A DNA stretch of 41,190 nucleotides from an uncultured Candidatus Poseidoniales archaeon (GTDB lineage Archaea > Thermoplasmatota > Poseidoniia > Poseidoniales > Poseidoniaceae): contig CAJJCP010000025.1 in assembly GCA_905182715.1 (NCBI GenBank), positions 1-41,190 on the forward strand. Reading direction: 5' to 3'. A program made the translations under genes and the position numbers. Shown piece by piece: positions 1-9,545 of this stretch (positions are counted from its first letter, which is position 1; every line of letters starts with the position of its first letter). A model generated the notes under the pieces. It searched no databases and was not told the origin of the DNA. It saw only the letters and a list, made by a program, of their open reading frames with translations.

Positions 1-94
1 TCTTACGAACACCAACACTGCGCAACATTTGCGTTCAATCCTATTCAATAGAACCATAACCACTACGCAACACGGACTGCTTGGAGGAGACCTC

Positions 95-757
95 ATGCCA
101 ATAGACACAGCGGACATATTTGGAAGCGATCAAGTGGGAATTCACTTGGCTGCAGTTGGAAATGTCCTTCTCCATCCTCTCGAATTGCCGAAGCTTGTTC
201 TTGAAATTCTGGAAACTTCATTGCAACTTGAAATGCACCCAGTTTCGATTGGTGGCTCAAACCTCATTGGCGCTCTTGTTGCTGGTAATTCTCGTGGAAT
301 GGCAGTCGCTGATATTGCTACAGAGTCTGATATTGACACGTTGACTGCATTTGGCGATGTTGTCGTCATGGAAGGTGGTGTCAATACTGCCGGTAATCTC
401 CTCTTAGTCAACGAACAAGGTGCAATTGCTTCTCCATCCATTCCTACTGCTGGACTTGAAATCATGGCTGAAGCCATGGGTGTCCAAGTCGCTGCAACCA
501 CCATTGCTGGCCAAGATGTCGTTGGTAGCCTCGGTGTTACGACTGACCAAGGCGTTCTACTGCATCCTGACGTCACTCCTGATGAAGTTCAACTCATCCA
601 AGATGTTCTTGGCGTACCTCCGATGGTCGGAACCGTCGCTTTCGGCTCTCCGTATGTTGGGGCTGGTGTTTGTGCTTCCAATCATGGCGCTGTCGCAGGA
701 ACCGAGACTACAGGTCCTGAATTGAACCGTATGGAAGACGCTTTGGGTCTTATTTGA
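95..757 (+). CDS. eif6: Translation initiation factor 6 (aIF6)
   Basis: Archaeal aIF6 binds the large ribosomal subunit and keeps it from joining the small subunit too early. The 220-residue product is the usual family length and shows the repeated Gly-rich pentein-type pattern (NSRGMAVADIAT, NEQGAIASPSI, TDQGVLLHPDVT, ASNHGAVAGTETTGPEL) typical of the family. I chose the ATG at 95 because GGAGGA lies six bases upstream (83-88). A TTG at 29 in the same frame would add 22 residues with no family resemblance. The first 94 bases hold no gene I can recognise; archaeal aIF6 often follows rpl31e, but no clear L31e tail is seen. PurC follows 51 bases downstream on the same strand. Confidence 0.93.
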   Translation: MPIDTADIFGSDQVGIHLAAVGNVLLHPLELPKLVLEILETSLQLEMHPVSIGGSNLIGALVAGNSRGMAVADIATESDIDTLTAFGDVVVMEGGVNTAGNLLLVNEQGAIASPSIPTAGLEIMAEAMGVQVAATTIAGQDVVGSLGVTTDQGVLLHPDVTPDEVQLIQDVLGVPPMVGTVAFGSPYVGAGVCASNHGAVAGTETTGPELNRMEDALGLI

Positions 758-808
758 CCTAAATGTTTGACTGAAATGTTCAAAGACCTTTGTCGCCGGT
801 CCTTCTCT

Positions 809-1714
809 ATGGCAGAGATGCTCTATCAAGGTAAAGTCAAGCAAGTTTGGTCAACAGATGACCCCGATATTCTCGAATTTCGTTTTACGAACCAAATTTC
901 AGTTTTCGATCAGATCATCCCTTCATTGATTCCACGTAAGGGTGAATCATTGAACAGAACGACAGCTCACTGGTTCAAATTGATTGAAGATGAAGGTATT
1001 TGCGGAACTCACCTTGTTGAAGTGAATGCTGCTGACCGCTGCTTAGTTCGTAAAGTTGAGATCATCAAGGAGCCAGGGATGGTTCCTCGTGACATGGAAT
1101 GGGTCTTTGTACCTCTGGAAATCATCTGCCGACATTACCTCTCAGGCTCTGCATGGCGACGTTTCCAACGTGGTGAACTCACTGCAGTGCAATTGGGTGT
1201 TTCCGAAGATTGTGAATATGGTACAAAACTGAACAAGCCTTTCCTCGAAGTTACAACCAAATTCGAAGCATTCGATCGGAATATCACCAATGAAGAAGCA
1301 TTAGTCATCTCCAACATTACCAAAGACGAACTCGATACAATCTTCGATGCAGTACTCAAAATTGATGCTCTCATTGAACGTGAAGCTGCAAAGAATGGTT
1401 TGATTCATGTTGATGGCAAGAAGGAATTCGCTCTCGGTCCAGGTCGAAAAGTTGTCCTCGTCGATACATTTGGAACACTTGATGAAGATCGTTGGTGGGA
1501 TGCTGAAGCCTATTCGAACGGTGAATGCATTGAATTGTCGAAAGAGTCCGTTCGTACACATTACATCGAAACTGGACATCAAAAAGTTCTCGAGGCTGCT
1601 CGAGACGCTGGAACATCTGAACCACCTATTCCTGCACTGCCGCAAGAAGTCATTGACCAAACAGCAAATCTGTACGCTTCGATGTATGAGCGTCTCACTT
1701 CCCAATCTTTCTGA
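809..1714 (+). CDS. purC: SAICAR synthase (purine biosynthesis)
   Basis: Phosphoribosylaminoimidazole-succinocarboxamide synthase joins aspartate to CAIR with ATP in de novo purine synthesis in the cytoplasm. The start MAEMLYQGKVKQVW is the canonical PurC opening (LYxGKxKxV) and fixes the ATG at 809; the frame is open 14 codons further up without similarity. Further family blocks are VPLEIICRHYLSGSAWRR and LVDTFGTLDEDRWW. The latter is the DTFGTLDE-type variant of the more common ADExxPD block. At about 301 residues it is somewhat longer than many bacterial forms. No clear Shine-Dalgarno site precedes it. The TGA stop at 1712-1714 abuts the stop of the convergent gene with no spacer. Confidence 0.95.
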   Translation: MAEMLYQGKVKQVWSTDDPDILEFRFTNQISVFDQIIPSLIPRKGESLNRTTAHWFKLIEDEGICGTHLVEVNAADRCLVRKVEIIKEPGMVPRDMEWVFVPLEIICRHYLSGSAWRRFQRGELTAVQLGVSEDCEYGTKLNKPFLEVTTKFEAFDRNITNEEALVISNITKDELDTIFDAVLKIDALIEREAAKNGLIHVDGKKEFALGPGRKVVLVDTFGTLDEDRWWDAEAYSNGECIELSKESVRTHYIETGHQKVLEAARDAGTSEPPIPALPQEVIDQTANLYASMYERLTSQSF

Positions 1715-2404
1715 TTAGGAATGTGAGCGAAGAAAAACACCGACATCTCTTCGTTCAGCGGCTCTGAGAATTGCGATTAAGTTTCGACTCACGTCTCGCA
1801 TGCCTCCATCGATTGCTTCCTCAGCAGTGACGCTCCACGAGCGTCCAGAAAGAGCTAATCGTAATTCTTTGACCTGTTCATTATTCAAGAACCCCTTAAT
1901 GTTCATTCCTGCTGCACCATTTTGATACCGCTCGTGGCCAACATGAGATGGCCCACATCGCTGTGAGAGTATTTCGAGTAATTTCACAATCGTGTCATAT
2001 CCTTCATTTGATTTTGGCTGAGAACGCAAAGTGTTCGGACGTATGAATTCATGCATATAGCTAATCAAGGAGCCATCTCCCCAAGGAAACCTTCCAATTT
2101 TTTCTCTTAAGACTCCATCTGCAATCATCATTGGCTTATCGTCACTCGAGAGTTCAGTACACGTCGTAAACAAGAGAACTGCATCGTCCCATGGTATGTT
2201 TTGCCTTTGGTCAGGTGTCTCAATACCTTGTTTCTTCAATCGTTGCTCCAAGAACACATCTTTCTTTACGAGACGTGTCCATTCCTCGGTATCACCGTTG
2301 GAATGAGATTCTAATGCCGTGAGGACCGCTTCCGCACGCTTGCCATTACAAGCATCAAGTGTGATGAACGGTGGAGTTCCACTCGCAAATCGATCAAGGT
2401 CCAT
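1715..2404 (-). CDS. Conserved-looking hypothetical protein, 229 aa
   Basis: I do not recognise a family. The product is soluble, with no signal peptide or membrane segment, and mixes charged helices with motifs such as GRFPWGDGSLISYMHEF and a His-rich stretch GPSHVGHERYQNGAAGM. Codon use looks normal for its neighbours, and the reading frame is unbroken, which argues for a real gene. It lies 40 bases downstream of the giant surface-protein gene on the same strand, so it could be the distal gene of that transcript. Its stop abuts the purC stop (TGA|TTA). No function is proposed. Confidence 0.75.
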   Translation of the reverse strand: MDLDRFASGTPPFITLDACNGKRAEAVLTALESHSNGDTEEWTRLVKKDVFLEQRLKKQGIETPDQRQNIPWDDAVLLFTTCTELSSDDKPMMIADGVLREKIGRFPWGDGSLISYMHEFIRPNTLRSQPKSNEGYDTIVKLLEILSQRCGPSHVGHERYQNGAAGMNIKGFLNNEQVKELRLALSGRSWSVTAEEAIDGGMRDVSRNLIAILRAAERRDVGVFLRSHS

Positions 2405-2444
2405 GTTGACTCGCCATCGTGAGACTTTGATAAGCCCTTGCTTC

Positions 2445-4946
2445 TCACTTGTCTCTCAATAAGCGATTCATTCGGTCTTCTCTGCTCAAACTCTTCTCGT
2501 CACCATCGCCCATTTCCCTTCGGAGTGATGCGAGGCGACCCGAGGGGCTTTCATCGAGTTCATCTTGAATTTCGATGACCTCTTGTTCAACAACAATTGT
2601 TTCCTCTTCTGGTTCTTCAAATACTTCTACAGTACTTTCTTCATCAAATACGAATGAAAACTCATCTTCCATTTCTTCCTCTTCTTCTTCAGGCTCAGTC
2701 ACTTTAGGTTTGATGGTAGTAAGCGGTTTTGATTGTCCACTCTTTTTACTTGGCTTTGGTGATGAACTCTGTGTGAATACGCCAGCAAAGAAGGCGACAA
2801 TGAGTACAACAACTGCGACACCAATACTGATGAAAATATCACTTTGCTCAACGACTGGGTCATTTTCAATAGAAAAATATGCAGTTGCTTTGTTATCCTC
2901 GAGGTTATCATCAACATCGTAAGGAGAATCACATGAGAGTGTAGCCTCCAGGCGGTCATTATCCGGTAGGCCTTGCGTATCACCAATGATCACAACAGGT
3001 GCATAATCTGAATTCACGACATCGACTATACGGGTCGTTGACCAGTCGGAATCAATACTTTCAATTTGTATTCTGCACGTGACATCAGCGAGTCGTTCAT
3101 ATTCACTCCTTTGAATACTAATCTTTAATTCACCATCATTTGCTGAGAAGGAGAATATGGCGAGATTCCACCCACTGCTTCTGGATACTGTTGAAATCGT
3201 TTGCGTCTCAAGGATTCGTCCATATGAATCAATGACCATCACTTGAACTTCAATCATTCCAGCCTCAGGTGTCCATCCAGATACATTCACATCAAAGCTA
3301 CCATTTTCCTCAGAACCAAGTTGTACTGAACTCTCGATCAAATCGACCTGTTCTCCTGTATTACTCAAGAGAATCAGCGTCGCTCGAACTGGTTCGTTGG
3401 ATGCACGAACCGTGCATTCACCAACACTTCCACTCAAAGCGACTAGGCCAAGTTGAGAAAAGGCTGTACTTTCAAGGTTACAGTTGACGACGACATTTGG
3501 AAGTTCATACCCTGCCAGATACAATGAGAGCGTTTCGTTCCCATCGGTCGATGAGAGGAAGATGACTTCATTTTGGTCAGTCCCCATCGAAATGTGGATC
3601 GAGTTCTCATCGACTGAGAACTCCTCATTACTCGTCAAGTCATCTTGACTTACATTTGAATTCAAGAGAATACTCACTTGTGTTCCGGATGCGGCACGAT
3701 AGACTGGAGTTGAGCCAAAGGCAAGTGTTCCCCTCTCTATTTCGATATCATGTATCTGCAGTCCTAATGTTGGGTGAGTAATTTCAAGAGTTGCGAGGAA
3801 TCGTTGCCCAGTCCATCCTTCACTTGGTATCAAGTTAAGCGGAATTCCAAGAAGTTGATTTGGTGCGACTACCATTTGGCTTGGACCTTCAACCGTCCAG
3901 CCGTTTGGTAAACCTGCCACACTCATTTGGAGTACAGCCACATCATTTCCACTGTTTTCGATCCATGCTGTTGGCATTCCTCCTTGATCATTTATCTTCC
4001 AAATCCCTTTGTGTCCAATGACAATATTGGGTGCATCTCCAACTCGCACAGGTATTTCCTGCACTGTTGTACCTGAGCCATCAGCATCACTGATTCGAAG
4101 TTTAAGAATTCCAATCTCTCCAGCTACTGCATCTTCTGGTGGAGTCACAAAAACAGTGACAGTGGTCGATTCGAATGGCTGTACTGTTTCTGCACTCTCA
4201 GGATATGAGATGTTCCATCCCGCTCCTGCCTTGTCAAAATATGGAGCACGGGGTGCATTTCCGAGTTGTTCGACTGTTAGCGTAACGTTTTGCCCAGCCG
4301 GATCGATGGTCAATGAGGTATTCGCCAGATTGAATCGCCAACCGGATACATGATCGACGGTAAAGACGAGCGTGATATCTTTGATCCAAATGTCTTCTGA
4401 ATACACTCCAAATTGCATATCTGCTACTGTTGCAGACCATGTGTTGGAAGGGACTGTGAATTCCAAAGAGTAACCCTCGGATTGATTGACGGCGACCTGT
4501 TGACCGGTGAACGTCGGTGCGTTCCATGTCGAACTGTCGAGGCCTGAATACGCATAGGTGAATGAAGGAACAATTCTCAAGGTGTCCTCCGCATTTCCAG
4601 TATTCTTTGCGGTAAAACCAATGGTGATTGAATCATCAGGAGCAACAGAATATTCTGTGCCAGATGTCATGTTGATCTCCCAACGATGGTCGGGTTCAGC
4701 TTCGACAAAGAGGCTCACGGAATCAACAACATTTGGGTCGCCAAGTGAAGTCCAATGGAATTCCAATTCAAAGGGTGTTTGAGCAGGAACATCCGCACCT
4801 AACGTAACCTGAACCGTGGCAATCGTATATGCCAATGGACCGAGGGAGCGCTGTTCAAGAGATATAAAACTGAAATTGACCGATGGTGAATGTGGCTCAC
4901 GGTACTGGATTCGCTTGGGCAGAGAGAAGGAACTCGTCAACTCCAT
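2445..4946 (-). CDS. Giant surface protein, C-terminal part (membrane anchor)
   Basis: This frame holds repeated beta-sandwich segments of NEW3/CARDB type (for example FTAKNTGNAEDTLRIVPS), then one transmembrane helix (ISIGVAVVVLIVAFFAGVF, about residues 700-720). A Lys/Pro-rich stretch and a long acidic tail rich in Glu follow, ending in SREDRMNRLLRDK. The ectodomain would face outside and the tail the cytoplasm. It has no signal peptide of its own. Its first residues overlap the end of the upstream frame by 50 bases and then continue a beta-sandwich already in progress. I therefore read it as the second half of the same protein, separated by a one-base frame break at about 4897-4946. An independent gene starting at the ATG at 4946 is possible but less likely. 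Confidence 0.8.
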   Translation of the reverse strand: MELTSSFSLPKRIQYREPHSPSVNFSFISLEQRSLGPLAYTIATVQVTLGADVPAQTPFELEFHWTSLGDPNVVDSVSLFVEAEPDHRWEINMTSGTEYSVAPDDSITIGFTAKNTGNAEDTLRIVPSFTYAYSGLDSSTWNAPTFTGQQVAVNQSEGYSLEFTVPSNTWSATVADMQFGVYSEDIWIKDITLVFTVDHVSGWRFNLANTSLTIDPAGQNVTLTVEQLGNAPRAPYFDKAGAGWNISYPESAETVQPFESTTVTVFVTPPEDAVAGEIGILKLRISDADGSGTTVQEIPVRVGDAPNIVIGHKGIWKINDQGGMPTAWIENSGNDVAVLQMSVAGLPNGWTVEGPSQMVVAPNQLLGIPLNLIPSEGWTGQRFLATLEITHPTLGLQIHDIEIERGTLAFGSTPVYRAASGTQVSILLNSNVSQDDLTSNEEFSVDENSIHISMGTDQNEVIFLSSTDGNETLSLYLAGYELPNVVVNCNLESTAFSQLGLVALSGSVGECTVRASNEPVRATLILLSNTGEQVDLIESSVQLGSEENGSFDVNVSGWTPEAGMIEVQVMVIDSYGRILETQTISTVSRSSGWNLAIFSFSANDGELKISIQRSEYERLADVTCRIQIESIDSDWSTTRIVDVVNSDYAPVVIIGDTQGLPDNDRLEATLSCDSPYDVDDNLEDNKATAYFSIENDPVVEQSDIFISIGVAVVVLIVAFFAGVFTQSSSPKPSKKSGQSKPLTTIKPKVTEPEEEEEEMEDEFSFVFDEESTVEVFEEPEEETIVVEQEVIEIQDELDESPSGRLASLRREMGDGDEKSLSREDRMNRLLRDK

Positions 4947-7900
4947 TTCCAGGGTTTTCTAATTTCAAACGAATGTTCTGAGGTTCCGTCACATTCATTG
5001 AAACGCTCTGGCCAACAGAATCAGGGAGTGGCTCGAGCAGAGTTGCTTGAGAACGATAGATTTGCAATACTTGCAAGGAGAAGGTCAAGTTTGAATGAGC
5101 GACTGTAGTATCTGGTGTTGAAAATACGTGACGGTAGGGTACAGTGTTTGGTGGCAGTTGAAGCGTGAGTGTTCCCGTAGCCACACCATTACCACTTCCA
5201 GCAAGTTCGAGGTTTGAACCATTGAGTGAGAGGTCTCCACTTGTCGACCATTGCCAATTTGTTTGAATCATTTGTGCATCAGCAGTATTCCATTGCAGGA
5301 CTCCACTTGTCGGAAGGTCAGCATCAATTTGCCATGAGAGTGTTGAGTTGGGGAGGCTACGGGTATGCAACGGCGTAACGATTGTTGTTACGGCTGTGAA
5401 TTGAATCTCTACGTCTTCGCACAAGGTCTCAGTTCCACTTCCTATGCAAAGAGTGAGTGTGGTTGATGTTGTCGAACCAAGGGCTACTGACCCGGGAACA
5501 TCGAGGTGTGCAAACACTTCGACATCTTCGGTTGGGTCTAATGTCAAAGCAAATATTTCATCACCATTTGAATCATGTAGAGAAGGAGAACCACCCCAAG
5601 ACGGTGCAGTCCAATCGATCGATGTCGTCGATTCTTGTGCATTACCCAGATTTTCAACAACCATCCAAGCCTGAGCAGTTCCTTGAATACGACCGTATCC
5701 ATCGCTCATTCCCAATCCACTTGGCCCGGTGACTGAAAGTCCTCTCGTACGAAGAACTTCAAGAGGCAACTGAATGGTCGTTACAATCGATGTATCGTCA
5801 TTGAGCGTTAAGTTGAGGTCGACAAAACTGTTGTCGTCACCCAAAGCATTACTCGGGATTCCAACATTGAACGTAATTGTAACCGGACTGTTCGGTATGA
5901 GGCTCGGTTGAACATTCGCACCATTTTGTAAATTGAAAGTCCAACCCGAAGGCAGTGCACTGTCATCCCATGTGAGGCTCCAATCAGCAGTTCGTGAGCC
6001 AAGTGCGACCAATTCAATATCGATCGATTCTGTCGAGCCCGGTGATATGCGAGGCGTTTCAATCGGAAGGTCAATTCGCGCCACATACGGTTCGACGATT
6101 GCCAATTCAGTCGTCGCTCTGTTGTTATCTTCACGCGCTTCAGTGAGGTTACCATTCACGTCCAAAATCATCGTGAAATTATGGATCCCCAGTTCTGCAG
6201 TCACAACTGCACTAAAGGTAAGTGGGCCACCTTCTCCAGAAGGTGAAACCGGTTTGACATCGTCAAAGCGCTCTCGAACGATTTCATTTCCGTTCATCAA
6301 CAAAACAACGTCGAGGTCATCATCATTTTCAATGGTGCCGATATTGGAGAATTGCCCAGTAACAGTGACTTGTTGACCAGGGTCTGGTTCAGCAGGGTTG
6401 AAACTGATTCCTCTTTGGTCGGCAAGTGGTGCAAAGTCAGCAGCAGCTTGTGAGACGAGTGTATCTCCAATCAATATGTCGAGAATCCCATCTCCATCCA
6501 TGTCTGCAATTGCAGGTCCAGCCCACACCCTGTGGGGCATAGCCAAAGGAGATGACCACTCGTTATTGATGTCTGCAGAAGCACCAGTCTCGCCATCAAA
6601 TGCCCAGAGACGTTGACCAAAGGCAACGATAATCTCAGGTACATCATTACCATCAAGGTCCATCCAGATTGGGGGCGAAACGGCAATTTCATCATTATCG
6701 TTGCCAGTTCCTCGTTGCAAATCTCGAGTCCATTCTTTCAAAGGAGTTGTCAGGCTAATGTCGTGACATCCAACCATTCCTTTTCTGTTGAAGTTAAGTG
6801 AAGATTCCGAATACCAAGTCACCCAGCAAAGACGGTCATGAATTCCATCATTCGTTGTGTCAATAGGGAGCGGCTGTGCATCTGCATAACCATTTTGTGC
6901 ACGGAAATTAAAAATCTCGCTCGTAGAAGTTAATTCCATCCCAATGAATCGGGCCCCGTTTCCTGTTGTACGTCCGTTCGAATCAGTAGGTACGGTTAGA
7001 ATCATTTCAGGAGCATCATCGTTGTCCAGTTGGACGATGACGGGGCCGGGTAGGCGTAGGCGTGGTGAATCTGAATCAGAATCTGTACCTTGGATTGCTA
7101 CTCGCTCCCAGTCAAGTGAGCCGGAGGCCCCATCTATTCTCCAGACCCACATGTTGCCTGAATTCGAATCTATTGTCGTGAGGACGACCGCTGATGTTGA
7201 ACTGTCAAGAGCAGCCCATGTGGGGTCGGATGGATGTGTTCCTCGGTCAAGAGAGATATCCCAGTTGGGTTCAGAGGGCACACTTGTCGTCAAAGCGAAA
7301 GAAAGTACGGTAGGGTCTCCTGTATTCTCTTCAACAACAGCAATGACTAATTCGGGTGTTCCATCGAGTTCTAAATCAGCGAGAAGGGGTTGAGTTACCG
7401 AAAGATGATTGGAGTTGCTTGTCGGCAGGTGTGGGCTTGTAATTCCGATACGATAATCAGCATCACTGTAACTCCAAAGTTTTTCATTACTATGGCCCGA
7501 CTTTTGCCATCCAGACTCGGTGCATGTCAACTCTGGTGACCATAGTTCGATTTGGAGTGAACTTGTTGTATCATAAACAATGAGAATTTCTGGTTTTCCA
7601 TCATCATTGATATCGTGCACGATTGGTGTTGAACGAATTTCATTGGTTTGCCCGAGACTGACTTGCCAAGCGATCTTTGCATCATCACCTGAAAGTATGC
7701 TCAAAATACTCTCTGAGCCATCGTTCCATACCATGACTGCAAACAATTGACCTTGTCCGCAACGTTCGAGTGCTGCATTGGGTGCAGTAATACTTTGAGA
7801 AAAATCAGCGATAATCGAACCGTATGCGTCCGCTCCATCGTCAAGACCAATCCAGTTGACGACTGGACTGTCAATGACGCCATATACAGTCACATCCTCA

Positions 7901-8169
7901 ACGCTACCTTCACCCGGTCCGCCATCAGGTCCATGCGAAGGCATCGTACCGTTATGGGTCGGAGTTCGGGCGTATTGGCCCCATGGTTGTGTATCTCCGA
8001 GCCATGTTTGATTCTCGTTGGAGGAATAGATGACTGCGGGATTTTCAAATTGACCTGAGTCGTTCGTTCCGTTGATGAAAAGTGGTGAAAGAGAGGACAG
8101 TACCAACAGCAATAATGGCAAAATAGCGCAAGCAATTTTGGCCGCTCGATGCAACGATTTGCTTGTCAT
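4897..8169 (-). CDS. Giant surface protein, N-terminal part (FG-GAP and CARDB-like domains)
   Basis: The product opens with a signal peptide (charged start, then IACAILPLLLLVLSSLSPLF at about residues 12-31), so it is exported. At least six FG-GAP/VCBS-type calcium loops follow: DINDDGKPEI, DLELDGTPEL, QLDNDDAPEM, DTTNDGIHD, DLDGNDVPEI and DMDGDGILDI. These suggest an integrin-like beta-propeller covering roughly residues 180-580. A CARDB-like domain lies at about 585-695 (FNPAEPDPGQQVTVTG through DVNGNLTEAREDNNRATT), followed by more beta-sandwich repeats. The frame ends inside one of these (NPGNGVDEFLLSAQ) and the downstream frame carries on. Joined, the protein is about 1900 residues with one C-terminal anchor. 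Role unknown; adhesion or substrate binding is inference. Confidence 0.85.
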   Translation of the reverse strand: MTSKSLHRAAKIACAILPLLLLVLSSLSPLFINGTNDSGQFENPAVIYSSNENQTWLGDTQPWGQYARTPTHNGTMPSHGPDGGPGEGSVEDVTVYGVIDSPVVNWIGLDDGADAYGSIIADFSQSITAPNAALERCGQGQLFAVMVWNDGSESILSILSGDDAKIAWQVSLGQTNEIRSTPIVHDINDDGKPEILIVYDTTSSLQIELWSPELTCTESGWQKSGHSNEKLWSYSDADYRIGITSPHLPTSNSNHLSVTQPLLADLELDGTPELVIAVVEENTGDPTVLSFALTTSVPSEPNWDISLDRGTHPSDPTWAALDSSTSAVVLTTIDSNSGNMWVWRIDGASGSLDWERVAIQGTDSDSDSPRLRLPGPVIVQLDNDDAPEMILTVPTDSNGRTTGNGARFIGMELTSTSEIFNFRAQNGYADAQPLPIDTTNDGIHDRLCWVTWYSESSLNFNRKGMVGCHDISLTTPLKEWTRDLQRGTGNDNDEIAVSPPIWMDLDGNDVPEIIVAFGQRLWAFDGETGASADINNEWSSPLAMPHRVWAGPAIADMDGDGILDILIGDTLVSQAAADFAPLADQRGISFNPAEPDPGQQVTVTGQFSNIGTIENDDDLDVVLLMNGNEIVRERFDDVKPVSPSGEGGPLTFSAVVTAELGIHNFTMILDVNGNLTEAREDNNRATTELAIVEPYVARIDLPIETPRISPGSTESIDIELVALGSRTADWSLTWDDSALPSGWTFNLQNGANVQPSLIPNSPVTITFNVGIPSNALGDDNSFVDLNLTLNDDTSIVTTIQLPLEVLRTRGLSVTGPSGLGMSDGYGRIQGTAQAWMVVENLGNAQESTTSIDWTAPSWGGSPSLHDSNGDEIFALTLDPTEDVEVFAHLDVPGSVALGSTTSTTLTLCIGSGTETLCEDVEIQFTAVTTIVTPLHTRSLPNSTLSWQIDADLPTSGVLQWNTADAQMIQTNWQWSTSGDLSLNGSNLELAGSGNGVATGTLTLQLPPNTVPYRHVFSTPDTTVAHSNLTFSLQVLQIYRSQATLLEPLPDSVGQSVSMNVTEPQNIRLKLENPGNGVDEFLLSAQANPVP

Positions 8170-8310
8170 TATTGTGTAGAGGACTTCGGGGGTTGTTATG
8201 GCTTATGGCGGTGTGAGTTAAAAACAGCCGATTCTCAGTTGCTTTTGCCGCCCTCAAAGGCATATACGACTGTGATTTGCATTTGTGTCCACCCTTTTAT
8301 GTGCGAGTGC

Positions 8311-8320
8311 ATTAAATAGG
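8311..8320 (+). promoter_or_regulatory. Possible TATA-like element upstream of the rpo7 operon
   Basis: The 276-base divergent gap between the surface-protein gene and rpo7 contains ATTAAATAGG, an A/T-rich box of archaeal TATA type, read towards rpo7. It lies about 130 bases before the rpo7 ATG, which would imply a long leader. A 30-codon open frame (8338-8430, MTTVDFSLEAHAG...) falls in that leader; I cannot tell whether it is translated. No other element was recognised in the gap. Confidence 0.3.
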
Positions 8321-8445
8321 GGTCCTCAGTGGCGAGAATGACTACGGTCGACTTCTCTCTCGAGGCGCATGCCGGTGAAGGACGGAATGGGATTACCCAC
8401 TCCTTCTTCATTTGTGCTACCGAGAATTAGTTTGAGGTGAATACG

Positions 8446-9000
8446 ATGTATAAAATTGTCACAAAGGAAGATACGATCCGCATTCCAGCAGAGTACATGC
8501 GCAAGGGTGCATCTTTGAACGACCACATCGACCGTCTTTCGATGACTGCTTTTGAAGGCCGTTTCGATGACCATAACCGATTTGTTTTAGTGACTTCAAA
8601 CCACGAACCTCTTGGTCGTGGACGAATTATTCACGGCGATGGTGCAATCTATCAACGAGTTCGCTTTGATGCAGTTTTGTTCTGCATGGATGATTACGAA
8701 GTTGTCGAAGGCGCAGTTTCTGAAGTCAATGAGTTCGGTGCATTCGTTCGAATTGGCCCAATGGAAGCTTTGCTTCACAAGTCCCAAATCATGGAAGACC
8801 AAGTCGAAGCAAACGTTGGCGCTGGAATGATTACAGGCCGCCAATCGAACCGAAGTATCGGTGTCGGCAACTCAGTTCGAGCACGTATTGTATCCCTTTC
8901 CCCTGACACCTCCGATCCTCGTCGTTCGAAGATTGGTTTGACCAGTAAGCAACCAGGACTTGGCTGCCACGACTGGCTCGGCGAAGATGAGAATGTGTGA
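8446..9000 (+). CDS. rpo7: RNA polymerase subunit Rpo7 (E')
   Basis: Rpo7 pairs with Rpo4 to form the stalk of archaeal RNA polymerase, which contacts the nascent RNA and helps open the promoter. The N-terminal part (MYKIVTKEDTIRIPAEYM) is the typical tip domain, and the C-terminal half is an S1 fold (GAVSEVNEFGAFVRIGPMEALLHKSQI). Length, 184 residues, is normal. I chose the ATG at 8446 because GAGGTGA (8434-8440) sits five bases upstream and the family starts MYK; a GTG at 8437 lies inside that ribosome site. It heads a four-gene cluster with spt4, rps24e and rps27ae, a standard archaeal arrangement. Confidence 0.96.
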   Translation: MYKIVTKEDTIRIPAEYMRKGASLNDHIDRLSMTAFEGRFDDHNRFVLVTSNHEPLGRGRIIHGDGAIYQRVRFDAVLFCMDDYEVVEGAVSEVNEFGAFVRIGPMEALLHKSQIMEDQVEANVGAGMITGRQSNRSIGVGNSVRARIVSLSPDTSDPRRSKIGLTSKQPGLGCHDWLGEDENV

Positions 9001-9010
9001 GGTGTGAAGT

Positions 9011-9214
9011 ATGGTTAAGATTCCTTTCGCATGCGGTGAATGCCACCTCGTTCTCGAAGACGGCGTGGACATGTGCCCTCGTCACCCATCAGCCCGTGTT
9101 TCTTCGGAACACCAAGGATATGTCATTATCATGAATCCTCATCGCTCGGAAATTGCCAAGCGCTTGAAGATTGAACAACCGGGCAAATACGCCCTCAAAG
9201 TAAGCATTCGTTGA
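9011..9214 (+). CDS. spt4: Transcription elongation factor Spt4 (RpoE'')
   Basis: Spt4 dimerises with Spt5 and clamps RNA polymerase for processive elongation. The 67-residue product has a zinc-binding cluster (CGECHLVLEDGVDMCPRHPS) followed by the family core (GYVIIMNPHRSEIAKRLKI) and the ending GKYALKV. Length is normal. GAGGTG lies six bases before the ATG and overlaps the end of rpo7, so translation is probably coupled. The third zinc ligand is Cys and the fourth position reads His in CPRH, where many homologues have Cys; small variations of this kind are common in Spt4. Confidence 0.95.
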   Translation: MVKIPFACGECHLVLEDGVDMCPRHPSARVSSEHQGYVIIMNPHRSEIAKRLKIEQPGKYALKVSIR

Positions 9215-9227
9215 AGGAGATGAAAGT

Positions 9228-9545
9228 ATGGATATAGTATCGCGCAAAGAAAACAAACTACTCAACCGTGTGGAAATCGATTTCCGCTGGCAACATGAAG
9301 GTCAAGCTACACCGTCCCGCAAAGCTGTTATGGATTTAGTCCGTACACTTGAACCAGGATCGAACCCTGACTGCATCGTCGTCAAGGAATGCAACACACG
9401 CTTCGGTCAACCATTGACTACAGGCAAGGCATTCATCTACGCTGATGTTGGCTCAATGACAGTTGAACCTGAATATATTCACAAGCGACATGAACAATTC
9501 CGTTCAGCGTCACCAGCACCTGCTAAAGAAGGAGGTGACGAGTGA
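9228..9545 (+). CDS. rps24e: Small-subunit ribosomal protein eS24
   Basis: Ribosomal protein S24e of the small subunit. The product is 105 residues with the family core [21 protein letters not shown] and [16 protein letters not shown] short polar tail ([11 protein letters not shown]) extends past the conserved fold. AAGGAGATGA lies four bases upstream of the ATG. The final codons form the ribosome-binding site of rps27ae, and the stop overlaps its start by one base (TGATG), so the two are translationally coupled. Confidence 0.95.
   Translation: MDIVSRKENKLLNRVEIDFRWQHEGQATPSRKAVMDLVRTLEPGSNPDCIVVKECNTRFGQPLTTGKAFIYADVGSMTVEPEYIHKRHEQFRSASPAPAKEGGDE

Noticed and set aside
142-576. A 144-codon minus-strand frame inside aIF6
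   Set aside because: It is a shadow of the aIF6 coding frame, with Thr/Ser/Pro-rich output and no homology.
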